Source of the DNA: Paenilisteria portnoyi
GTDB taxonomy: Bacteria; Bacillota; Bacilli; Lactobacillales; Listeriaceae
Reading direction: 5' to 3'
Assembly (NCBI RefSeq): GCF_014322795.1
Contig: NZ_JAASTT010000002.1
Coordinates: 1-64,000, forward strand
DNA: 64,000 nt
The notes below the pieces were generated by a model. That model searched no databases, was not told the DNA's origin, and saw nothing but the letters and a program-made list of their open reading frames with translations. Shown here in pieces: positions 18,194 through 25,336 of the stretch. The position numbers were made by a program, and so were the translations under genes. The stretch's first letter is position 1. Every line of letters starts with the position of its first letter.

Positions 18194-19894
18194 ATGGCAT
18201 TTGATACAATGTTTTTAAAAGCAATGACCGAAGAACTGACCGAACAGTGCGAAACTGGGCGGATTATGAAGATACACCAACCGTTTGCGCATGAATTAGT
18301 GTTGCATGTTCGGAAAAATCGGGAAAACCAGCGGATTTTGATTTCGGCGCATCCGAGTTACGCGCGCATCCAGATTACGAAGGAAACGATGGAAAACCCT
18401 GCGCAACCGCCGATGTTTTGTATGTTGTTACGAAAATACATGGAGGGCGCGATTATTGAGTCGATTCGCCAAGTTGCGAATGATCGGGTTTTGATTTTTG
18501 GGATTCGTGGAAAAGACGAGATTGGCGAAACGCGTTTTTGTGATTTGTATGTGGAGATTATGGGGCGCCACAGTAATGTTGTGCTCGTGGATCGTGATAA
18601 AGAGACGATTGTGGACTGTATTAAGCATGTTTCGCCGGCTTTCAATAGTTATCGGACGCTTTTACCGGGTGCCGCTTATATTTTACCGCCGAGTTCGGAT
18701 AAGCTTGATCCGTGGACTGTCAGCGAGGAAGATTTATTGGCAAAATTGGATTTCAACGCTGGCAAAATGTCGAAGCAGATTGTTTCCAGTGTCGCTGGAT
18801 TTAGTCCACTGCTTGCGAATGAAGTGATTGCGCGGGCTGGGTTGGTGAATCGGGAGACATTACCGCAAGCCTTTTTTAGTGTGATAGCGGATTGTGCGAA
18901 ACCAGCAGAACCGGTTTTATTTACGAAGAACGAGAAGGAAGATTTCTATTTCATGCGGCTTGCGGATACGGAAGTGACGGCGGAATCGGAGTCGCTTGGT
19001 GCTTTATTGGACCGGTTTTATGGTGGAAAAGCGACGCGGGACCGGGTGCATCAAATTGCGCATGATTTGGAGCGTTTGCTTGCGAATGAGATTGACCGCG
19101 ACCGTTTGAAAATGGAGAAATTGGAGCAGACGCTTGTCGATACGGAACGCGCGGATGAATTTCGCGTTTTCGGTGAGTTGTTGACGGCGAACTTGCATTT
19201 GGTGTCGCGTGGTATGACGGAGATCGAGGTGCAGAATTTCTATGATGAGCATATGGGAACGGTGAAAATTCCGCTTGACATTCGGAAATCGCCGCCTCAA
19301 AATGCCCAGTTTTTGTTTAATAAATACCAGAAGTTGAAGAAAGCTGTGAAATTCGTCGAGGAGCAGATGCGCTTGACGGAGCAGGAAATTGCTTATTTGG
19401 AGACGGTACAGCAACAATTGGAGGACGCGTCGCCTGAGGATGTTCAGGAAATCCGGATGGAACTCGCGGAACAAGGCTATATCAAGTATAAGCAGAAAAA
19501 AGGAAGCCGGAAGCCGAATCAGAATCCAACGCTTGAGAAATATACATCGAGTACCGGGCTCTCCATTCTAGTCGGGAAAAATAATAAGCAAAATGATTAT
19601 TTGACGAATAAAGTAGCGCGAAATTCTGATTTGTGGTTTCACGTGAAAGATTTACCGGGATCGCATGTGGTGATTCAAGACGCGAATCCGGATGATACAT
19701 CAATTACGGAGGCTGCGATGATTGCGGCGTTCTTCTCTAAAGCTCGGCTGTCGGGATCCGTTCCAGTGGACGCAACGCTGATTAAGCATGTGAAGAAGCC
19801 AAGCGGTGCGAAACCTGGTTATGTGACGTATGATAATCAGACGACTTATTTCGTGACGCCTGATGAGGAAACGGTGAAGGGTTTGCGGAATTAG
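18194..19894 (+). CDS. fbpA: Rqc2/RqcH homologue (fibronectin-binding protein A)
   Basis: 566-aa NFACT protein. It rescues stalled 50S subunits by adding C-terminal alanine tails (RqcH role) and was described in Listeria as the fibronectin-binding protein FbpA. It has an NFACT-N domain (about 1-190), a helix-hairpin-helix region, a long coiled coil (about 290-430) and the C-terminal NFACT-R domain with DLWFHVKDLPGSHVV. Ribosome binding site AAGGGA. Ends at a strong terminator. Confidence 0.95.
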   Translation: MAFDTMFLKAMTEELTEQCETGRIMKIHQPFAHELVLHVRKNRENQRILISAHPSYARIQITKETMENPAQPPMFCMLLRKYMEGAIIESIRQVANDRVLIFGIRGKDEIGETRFCDLYVEIMGRHSNVVLVDRDKETIVDCIKHVSPAFNSYRTLLPGAAYILPPSSDKLDPWTVSEEDLLAKLDFNAGKMSKQIVSSVAGFSPLLANEVIARAGLVNRETLPQAFFSVIADCAKPAEPVLFTKNEKEDFYFMRLADTEVTAESESLGALLDRFYGGKATRDRVHQIAHDLERLLANEIDRDRLKMEKLEQTLVDTERADEFRVFGELLTANLHLVSRGMTEIEVQNFYDEHMGTVKIPLDIRKSPPQNAQFLFNKYQKLKKAVKFVEEQMRLTEQEIAYLETVQQQLEDASPEDVQEIRMELAEQGYIKYKQKKGSRKPNQNPTLEKYTSSTGLSILVGKNNKQNDYLTNKVARNSDLWFHVKDLPGSHVVIQDANPDDTSITEAAMIAAFFSKARLSGSVPVDATLIKHVKKPSGAKPGYVTYDNQTTYFVTPDEETVKGLRN

Positions 19895-19900
19895 ACTTAA

Positions 19901-19941
19901 AAAATGGTTGGCATGAGTTTCGAGTTCATGCCAACCATTTT
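19901..19941 (+). terminator. Intrinsic terminator of fbpA
   Basis: AAAATGGTTGGCATGA and TCATGCCAACCATTTT around a 9-nt loop, 6 bp after the stop codon. Confidence 0.85.
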
Positions 19942-19985
19942 AACTATTTCCCTAATACATTCTACGGAAATTTGCCCAGAATTCC
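19938..19985 (-). pseudogene. Decayed 3' end of a second lipoprotein gene
   Basis: Read on the minus strand, this stretch encodes GQISVECIREIVK, matching the lipoprotein C-terminus GQISAEYIRKIVK at 23530-23575, with matching DNA as well. No start or body remains. It is one of two remnants (the other at 21898-22012) indicating an old duplication of the lipoprotein-to-tfoX segment. Confidence 0.6.
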
Positions 19986-19986
19986 C

Positions 19987-20076
19987 TTAAATGCATATTT
20001 TAGTTTTTTTACCCATTAAACGAGGTACGTCCCCAAAAAAGCGCCCAATTCCGTTTTCAATCCCTTTAGTCACCAT
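19987..20076 (-). other. Possible 29-aa peptide ORF or gene remnant
   Basis: A short minus-strand reading frame encodes a peptide containing KGIENGIGRFFGDVPRLMGKK, more protein-like than random sequence. No ribosome binding site precedes the ATG. It could be the tail of a lost gene or a small amphipathic peptide. Confidence 0.25.
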
Positions 20077-20204
20077 TTTAAAAATGGATTTATGCTCAAA
20101 GGAGCTGAAATCTATTATTTAATTCAAACTTCTCAACATTTTCTATTAGTACTACCTCTATACTACTTAGTCCTATGTTTAAATTGCAAAAACTAACGGC
20201 TTAG

Positions 20205-20375
20205 TTAGTTTCTTTTTTCTGGTTTAATCCATACCTTAACAATTAATAATTGAACAGCATAGCCAAAAAAGGGCGCTAAAATAACATAATAAATCCAATC
20301 CTTTTCTGGGACCAATAACCAAGTAATTAAACATATAATCACTGTAATAATAGGTGCTATAAATGTATATTTCAT
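20205..20375 (-). CDS. Small two-helix membrane protein, putative immunity protein
   Basis: 56-aa protein, MKYTFIAPIITVI at the start and KPEKRN at the end. It has two hydrophobic helices (about residues 5-22 and 29-48) separated by PEKDWI. GGGG lies 8 bases before the ATG, a good Shine-Dalgarno. It starts 34 bp after the stop of the secreted protein gene at 20410, on the same strand. That position and its size fit an immunity protein for a bacteriocin-like product; this role is inference. Confidence 0.6.
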   Translation of the reverse strand: MKYTFIAPIITVIICLITWLLVPEKDWIYYVILAPFFGYAVQLLIVKVWIKPEKRN

Positions 20376-20409
20376 ATTATCATCCCCACTAAATCTGTAC
20401 TCTATTTTA

Positions 20410-21156
20410 TTAATTTTGTATTAATGAGTAGAAAGCCTTTGACTCTTTTGTTCCTCTCAAATTTTTATATGAAGAATCTGAATAATATCGAACTTGATTT
20501 TTAGTCCAAATCCAATTCGGGTTTGTATCTAATCTTGTTCCCACCCGAACTTTAAAGTAACCTACATGTACATTATACTGTATCCAAATCCCTGCTAATG
20601 CCGCCGCTGCCGCACCATACATTCCAAACTTTGCACCCAATACTCCTATAGCCGACTGAAGAGAATACTTCTGGGATGAAGTTATCTTTCGTGTCTGCCA
20701 ACCCGACCATGCCCATGATCCTTTTTGAGCACCTAAGGTATACATCTCAACTTCATTCTCAGTAACTGTAGCAGCAGAATCATCAATACTAGAATTATTT
20801 ATGCTATTTTCCAAAGCTATTATTTCATTTTGTGTCATATAATCACTTGTCACGCTAGTCATATTTGTCATGGTATTTGTAACAAACGTAATTGTACCCT
20901 CATCACTACTAATTTTATTTGTAATGATATGTTGTTGTTTAGTGACATCAAAACCATACACCTCTCCGTCTATATTTGCTGTTTCATGAATAGGCGAGTC
21001 AAATGTGATTTTTTGTAATAACATACCATTAGTTCCATCTCCAACCACATTAGCGTCATTTTCTTCAGCATTTACCACAATAGCAGGCGCTACAGATGCA
21101 AAAACTAACGATGTTGCTATAATTGGTGTTACTAATTTCACTGTGTTTTTATTCAT
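20410..21156 (-). CDS. Secreted bacteriocin-like protein, unknown family
   Basis: 248-aa protein with a clear signal peptide (Lys, hydrophobic core, cleavage around VNAEE at about residue 31). A Thr/Asn/Ser-rich propeptide-like region (about 35-140) leads to GAQKGSWAWSGWQ. Then comes a Gly/Ala-rich hydrophobic segment (GVLGAKFGMYGAAAAALAGIW, in part) and a basic, aromatic tail. No cysteine is present. This recalls precursors of pore-forming peptides (a SdpC-like arrangement), but no family is recognised. AAGGGG lies 8 bases before the ATG and there is a dedicated promoter. Confidence 0.7.
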   Translation of the reverse strand: MNKNTVKLVTPIIATSLVFASVAPAIVVNAEENDANVVGDGTNGMLLQKITFDSPIHETANIDGEVYGFDVTKQQHIITNKISSDEGTITFVTNTMTNMTSVTSDYMTQNEIIALENSINNSSIDDSAATVTENEVEMYTLGAQKGSWAWSGWQTRKITSSQKYSLQSAIGVLGAKFGMYGAAAAALAGIWIQYNVHVGYFKVRVGTRLDTNPNWIWTKNQVRYYSDSSYKNLRGTKESKAFYSLIQN

Positions 21157-21225
21157 GTCTTATTCCCCTTTTCTCTCTATTTGGAACCACTAATAAGCAA
21201 AACATTTCGTGAATTCCTTGTGCCA

Positions 21226-21254
21226 ATTGTATATTTATGCTCTAGTAATGTCTA
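21226..21254 (-). promoter_or_regulatory. Promoter of secreted protein gene
   Basis: TAGACA and TACAAT 17 bp apart on the minus strand, about 70 bp before the ATG at 21156. Confidence 0.6.
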
Positions 21255-21300
21255 TGCTAAACCGTTATATTTTCATACAAATTTTAGAAAGAAAGGGCGA

Positions 21301-21437
21301 TTGTCAAAGAAAAGACACGTTCCCGATAAATTACGTCTTTTTTACACCTTGACTTGACAATTCAAGTCATAAATAAAAATAAAAACTACATTGTCAAAGA
21401 AAAGACATGACACTAATAAAATATGTCTTTTCTGCGC
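21301..21437. repeat. Paired repeats flanking a palindrome
   Basis: TTGTCAAAGAAAAGACA occurs at 21301 and again at 21391 (90 bp apart). Each copy opens a hairpin closed by GTCTTTT about 20 bases later. Between them lies TGACTTGA-CAAT-TCAAGTCA (21350-21369), a perfect 8-bp inverted repeat that looks like a dimer operator. No gene starts on the plus strand nearby; the secreted-protein promoter is about 50-100 bp to the left. Confidence 0.5.
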
Positions 21438-21897
21438 TATTAAAATAAGGTGAGCCATCATTTCTTTATTTTCAATTCCTTACCAAATAGCTCTTTTAAG
21501 AAAATGTTTGCCTTGTCCTCGATAGATTTTTATCCTCATAGCTAACGTTCACCAGCTGTCAACTTGCAGTCTCGCTCGCAAAACATAATGATTAATACTT
21601 TCAACCATTAATTTCATCTTCAAGATTTTTATCAACTACCAATAAAACATTCTAAAAATCTGGGTGCTTACTGATAAATTAAGCAGTTAGCTAACAGGAC
21701 TAATTATCTACACTCCCGGCATTCCTCTCTTGGGATTCGCTTGAGAAGCATGTATCACATTATATTTTACATACTTTTCTTGATAAACCAATAGAAAGAG
21801 GTTTATTCTATAGGTACCATTGTAATTGTAGAACTCCCACTTTCTTCTCTTTTTATTTCTTATGTTGATATTGCGCTATCCTTTGTTGGGTTGTTAA
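21438..21897. other. Gene-poor AT-rich stretch
   Basis: No intact gene was seen. A minus-strand frame near 21460-21530 reads SIEDKANIFLKELFGKELK before a stop and looks like the tail of a decayed gene; upstream the frame is closed by stops. Confidence 0.35.
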
Positions 21898-22012
21898 GTC
21901 TTTGACAACCCAATACGCTTTTTTGGTGCCTATCGATTGTAGCGTTTATGCCAACCGAATTCAGCTTTTCTTCGTTGACTGCTCCGAGCTCTTTCAGTCC
22001 AGGTATTTTCAT
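21898..22012 (-). pseudogene. Truncated tfoX-C-like pseudogene
   Basis: The ATG at 22012 opens MKIPGLKELGAVNEEKLNSVGI, the counterpart of the start of the intact gene at 24980-25240. A deletion of about 13 bases after GI shifts the frame, and similarity ends near 21895. Its ribosome binding region and the upstream terminator are also duplicated. It is part of a decayed duplication, cut off by the IS element at 22088. Confidence 0.75.
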
Positions 22013-22040
22013 GTTTGTTACCTCTATTCACCTTCACTAA

Positions 22041-22084
22041 AAACAGTGATGAATAATCTATTTTCAGATTGCTCATCACTGTTT
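22041..22084 (-). terminator. Duplicated copy of the pgcA terminator
   Basis: AAACAGTGATGA and TCATCACTGTTT arms, nearly identical to the hairpin at 25291-25334 that follows pgcA. The IS end begins 3 bp later. Confidence 0.7.
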
Positions 22085-22087
22085 TTT

Positions 22088-23450
22088 GGCTCTATGTCAA
22101 TTGTTGGGGTGAAATATCAAGGTGCGAGCTAGGGAGTCAACAGCTCGTGCCTTTTCTTAACCTACAGAGATGTCAAAATCTTTGATAAAGTGTTGTGCTA
22201 GTATTTTGGCTCGGAATCTTTCGAAGCATTGAAAGCCATAAGCGCCACGTTTTAAGACTTTGGTTCGATTGTTAATTCCTTCTACGAAGCCATTAGATAA
22301 ATGTGGGTAAATAAAAGCGTTAATAATTTCTGTTTCCCAGCGTTGAAAGGTTCCGATAGCGGCAATGAACTCTGGAATATTGGCTTGTCGAACAAGTTCG
22401 TAGAAGTGATGTAACGCGTGGCGTACATTGGTTCGTTCTTGGGCTTTGTGTGTGTCAAACCAAGCCTGATAGGCTTCTTTGATGTCATAGGCTGTTTGTA
22501 AATCGGAGTCTAATTCTAAATAGCGCTGAACAAGCGTCCACTGCTCAGAAGTTAAGTCATGTTTCCGTTTGTAAAAGAGGCCCTTCATGCGTTTACAGCG
22601 TTTTCGATCATAGTCATGGAATTTTTGTTGTACCCGAATACGAACTTTGGTTAATGCCCAATAAATATAGCGGGAAAAATGAAAAGAATCAGCAATAATC
22701 AATGGGCTACAAAGGGCTTTTTGAACGGCGCTTTTAAAAGCGGGACTCAGATCCATAATCACAATTTCTACTTGTTGTCCGCGTTCTCTGAGATAGCGTT
22801 GGATGGTTTTTATACTACGATTTTCTAAAATATCAATGGGACGCCGAGTGATAGGGTCTGCAATAATCAACTGGAACTTGCCTTTATTTGTGTCTCCTTT
22901 AAATTCATCGATAGCGATGATCTTCGGTAAGGTGGCTGGAGGTGTTGAAAAAGCACCCATACGGGCATCAAATAAGCGAATGATTTTAGAAGCGGTCGTT
23001 CCATAGGCTTTAGCGGTGTAAGAGAAGGAAGCAGAGCTAATACTGTGAAAAAGAGCAGCCTGATGCCAAGCGATAGAGAAACGCTGATAGCGTGTGACAA
23101 TTCCTTGATTTTTCTCATCAAATGCTTTACCACAAGGGCAGTGATAACGCCGTTTCCGATAATGAATATAGACCCGTTTCTCGGCCATTTTAAGGTGTTG
23201 AAACAAGTGCGTACGATAATCTTTCATACGATTTGTACGGGTTTGACAATGAGGGCACGTATGTTTCTTTCGTTTTAATTGAATATGAATATGGCAGGTA
23301 TCCTTCTCTATGGAATGCTCGATGAGCTGGACGTTTTTATTTTCTAAACCGATGAGTTGTATGATAAAATGGTCTGGCATGGTAATATCGCTCCTTTGGA
23401 TTGGGTTTTGTCACTTTTATCTTAACGGATGTTGATATTACTGTGTATTT
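22088..23450 (-). mobile_element. ISL3-family insertion sequence, right end degenerate
   Basis: The left end starts GGCTCTATGTCAATTG (22088), typical of ISL3 terminal repeats, and includes AAATATCAA about 25 bases in. At the right, only the inner part (TTGATATT near 23430) is recognisable; the expected outer CAATTGACATAGAGCC is missing, so the right limit is approximate. It encodes one transposase. It sits at the T-run of a duplicated terminator. Confidence 0.65.
22157..23380 (-). CDS. ISL3-family transposase
   Basis: 407-aa transposase. The N-terminal zinc-binding region has CPHC and CPCGKAF pairs. The DDE core shows AIDEFKGDTNKGKFQL (first Asp), VIMDLSPAFKSAV (second Asp) and SNGFVEGINNRTKVLKR (Glu) near the C-terminus. 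The length is normal for ISL3. Full length without frameshift, so possibly active if supplied with two ends. It lies in the AT-rich plastic zone. Confidence 0.92.
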   Translation of the reverse strand: MPDHFIIQLIGLENKNVQLIEHSIEKDTCHIHIQLKRKKHTCPHCQTRTNRMKDYRTHLFQHLKMAEKRVYIHYRKRRYHCPCGKAFDEKNQGIVTRYQRFSIAWHQAALFHSISSASFSYTAKAYGTTASKIIRLFDARMGAFSTPPATLPKIIAIDEFKGDTNKGKFQLIIADPITRRPIDILENRSIKTIQRYLRERGQQVEIVIMDLSPAFKSAVQKALCSPLIIADSFHFSRYIYWALTKVRIRVQQKFHDYDRKRCKRMKGLFYKRKHDLTSEQWTLVQRYLELDSDLQTAYDIKEAYQAWFDTHKAQERTNVRHALHHFYELVRQANIPEFIAAIGTFQRWETEIINAFIYPHLSNGFVEGINNRTKVLKRGAYGFQCFERFRAKILAQHFIKDFDISVG

Positions 23451-23526
23451 TTTTGCCTTAAAATAAGAACAAAAAAATGTTGAGGCAGATTATTTTCTAC
23501 CCCAACATTTATTATAGAACCTATAT

Positions 23527-23892
23527 TTATTCAGATTTAACTATTTTCCTAATATATTCTGCAGAAATTTGTCCAGGATCTGTTTCTTTGACAACCACTT
23601 GAGGACTAAAATACACTTTAATTTTATCTCCTACAACTAAATCTTCTACTTTTATTTTATCTCCGTTCTGATCAAAGATATTATCAAAACTCTCCAATTC
23701 GTACTTTCCCTCCTGTAAATTTAATTTTTCTCCACTAACCCATTTTATTTTATTTATCCTCAAATTAGCATCATAAATGGTAGCACTATAGACAGCTTTT
23801 TTATTTTGACTAGTATTTTCCTTAGTCGATGCACTACTACATGCACCTAAAATCAACAAAATAACAATATATAGAAAAATTATTTTTTTCAT
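23527..23892 (-). CDS. Small lipoprotein
   Basis: 121-aa lipoprotein: signal peptide with lipobox LGAC (Cys at about 17), then a Ser/Thr/Asn linker and a small beta-rich domain with VGDKIKVYFSP and a charged C-terminus, resembling DUF3221-type OB-like proteins. Anchored outside the cell. It follows the protease gene by 9 bp, so they are probably co-transcribed. A decayed second copy of its 3' end lies at 19938. Confidence 0.82.
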   Translation of the reverse strand: MKKIIFLYIVILLILGACSSASTKENTSQNKKAVYSATIYDANLRINKIKWVSGEKLNLQEGKYELESFDNIFDQNGDKIKVEDLVVGDKIKVYFSPQVVVKETDPGQISAEYIRKIVKSE

Positions 23893-23901
23893 TTAATCCT
23901 C

Positions 23902-24834
23902 CTATTTTATACTTGTGATCCAATTATAGAAGGCAGGCGTTATACGTACACCTTCGTTCACTCCAGATCCAAGAGTGTGAACACCAATAACAGTTTTACC
24001 ATTTAATATCGGAGCCCCACTTTGACCTGGCGTTGTATCAATTGGATATACAATTTTTTGAGTACCTACCATTGCCTTACCTGTATGGTACCATTGCGAA
24101 CCAGGTTTATCTCCTGGGTACCCCGAAATCATGGCATCGTATGACACATTTGCTGTTGGAGATCTATACGTTAAAAATCCAGTGCTCCCTATAGAAGCGC
24201 TTAATTTAACCAAACCAATATCATAATTAGAATTATTATTTTCTGTATATCCAGCCATAGCATATAGTTTTTTTGATGTAATGGCTTTCGGTGCATTATA
24301 ATTAGTCATACCAGGTTGGAAAATAACAGTTGTAGCCCAGCTTTTCAATTTTGTGTCATAAAGGTTGTGAGCAGCAGTTAAAACAGTGTTTCCGCTTACA
24401 AGTGTTCCCGTACCAACATACCAAACCATTTTCCCTTTATTTATATAACCCATTTCCATGTACCCAATTTGCTTAAATGGCGATAGGGTCGTGTTTGCCT
24501 TTACTCTATTGTCCGCACCAACAATTGCTTTTAATAATTTCGGCTTATCAGCGACGGGCTCTGTGTTCACCACAGTATTTTCTGGATGTTCCTTATTATA
24601 GGCTTCAACAGCTTTTTCGCGAGCTTCCTTCGAACTATCATAGTTTAAGGCTATCTGCATTTCACTCATATCTGATGATAGTTCTGTTTCAAATGAACTA
24701 GTCTGAACAGCTAATTCCACAATTGAATTCTCCTCATTTTCTTCCGCTTTAACTGAAGAAAAGTTGACTCCACATACACTAATACCTACTGTGCATACTA
24801 ACAAAGCCTTTATTAAATTTAATTTCTTATTCAT
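23902..24834 (-). CDS. Secreted V8-like (glutamyl endopeptidase) serine protease
   Basis: 310-aa secreted S1-family protease. Signal peptide ends near VKAEE (about residue 31), followed by a propeptide of about 70 residues. The catalytic triad is visible: His in VLTAAHNLYD, Asp in NYDIGLVKL, Ser in TPGQSGAPI. The fold and motifs match staphylococcal V8/Glu-specific proteases. First gene of an operon with the lipoprotein. An extended -10 (TGTTATAAT) lies at 24875-24880, about 40 bp upstream. Confidence 0.92.
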   Translation of the reverse strand: MNKKLNLIKALLVCTVGISVCGVNFSSVKAEENEENSIVELAVQTSSFETELSSDMSEMQIALNYDSSKEAREKAVEAYNKEHPENTVVNTEPVADKPKLLKAIVGADNRVKANTTLSPFKQIGYMEMGYINKGKMVWYVGTGTLVSGNTVLTAAHNLYDTKLKSWATTVIFQPGMTNYNAPKAITSKKLYAMAGYTENNNSNYDIGLVKLSASIGSTGFLTYRSPTANVSYDAMISGYPGDKPGSQWYHTGKAMVGTQKIVYPIDTTPGQSGAPILNGKTVIGVHTLGSGVNEGVRITPAFYNWITSIK

Positions 24835-24874
24835 ACCTTAAATCCCTCTTCTTTATTTTTTGTATTACATAGTA

Positions 24875-24880
24875 ATTATA
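24875..24880 (-). promoter_or_regulatory. Extended -10 promoter of protease operon
   Basis: TGTTATAAT on the minus strand, 40 bp before the protease ATG; the -35 (TCACAA) is weak. Confidence 0.5.
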
Positions 24881-24979
24881 ACACAAAAAGATAAAGATTG
24901 TGAATTTATTCACTAAAGATTTACTATATTTTTGACGACAAGTAACTATCTCTTGATTTCTAAAGCTCTAGTTCGAATC

Positions 24980-25240
24980 CTACCGTTCTTTTTCATATTG
25001 GTATACTTGACTTAATTCTTCACGTTGTTGATCAGTTAAATCTTTTTTCGGGATATCTTGAATCGCGCCTTCCAGAGCATATAAGAAATGAAGACAAGCC
25101 GCGTCGTCCACTAAGTCCTTGACGAGCAAATAGGCTTTTTCTGTGCCTATCGATTGTAATTTTTCCGCTGATTTTATGCCAACAGAATTCAGTTTTTCTT
25201 CGTTTATTGCTCCGAGATTTTTCATATCAGATATTTTCAT
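24980..25240 (-). CDS. TfoX C-terminal-domain protein
   Basis: 86-aa protein consisting only of the TfoX-C helical domain: MKNLGAINEEKLNSVGI, then the helix-hairpin-helix-like KLQSIGTEKAYLLVKD, then CLHFLYALEGA. Such proteins lack the N-terminal TfoX half and have no proven role. The start at 25240 is chosen because GGAGGGG lies 6 bases upstream and overlaps an earlier in-frame ATG. A truncated duplicate of its 5' part lies at 21898. Confidence 0.85.
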   Translation of the reverse strand: MKISDMKNLGAINEEKLNSVGIKSAEKLQSIGTEKAYLLVKDLVDDAACLHFLYALEGAIQDIPKKDLTDQQREELSQVYQYEKER

Positions 25241-25290
25241 GTCTGTCCCCTCCATTCATGCGCGTGTACTTTATCTCTTTCATTATAGTA

Positions 25291-25334
25291 AAACAGTGAT
25301 GAATAATCTACTTTCTGATTACTCATCACTGTTT
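25291..25334 (-). terminator. Terminator of the glycan operon (after pgcA)
   Basis: AAACAGTGATGA / TCATCACTGTTT hairpin 3 bp past the pgcA stop. A second copy is at 22041. Confidence 0.75.
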
Positions 25335-25336
25335 CT

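Noticed and set aside
21902-22132. 76-codon plus-strand ORF
   Set aside because: It runs antisense through the tfoX remnant, the duplicated terminator and the IS end.
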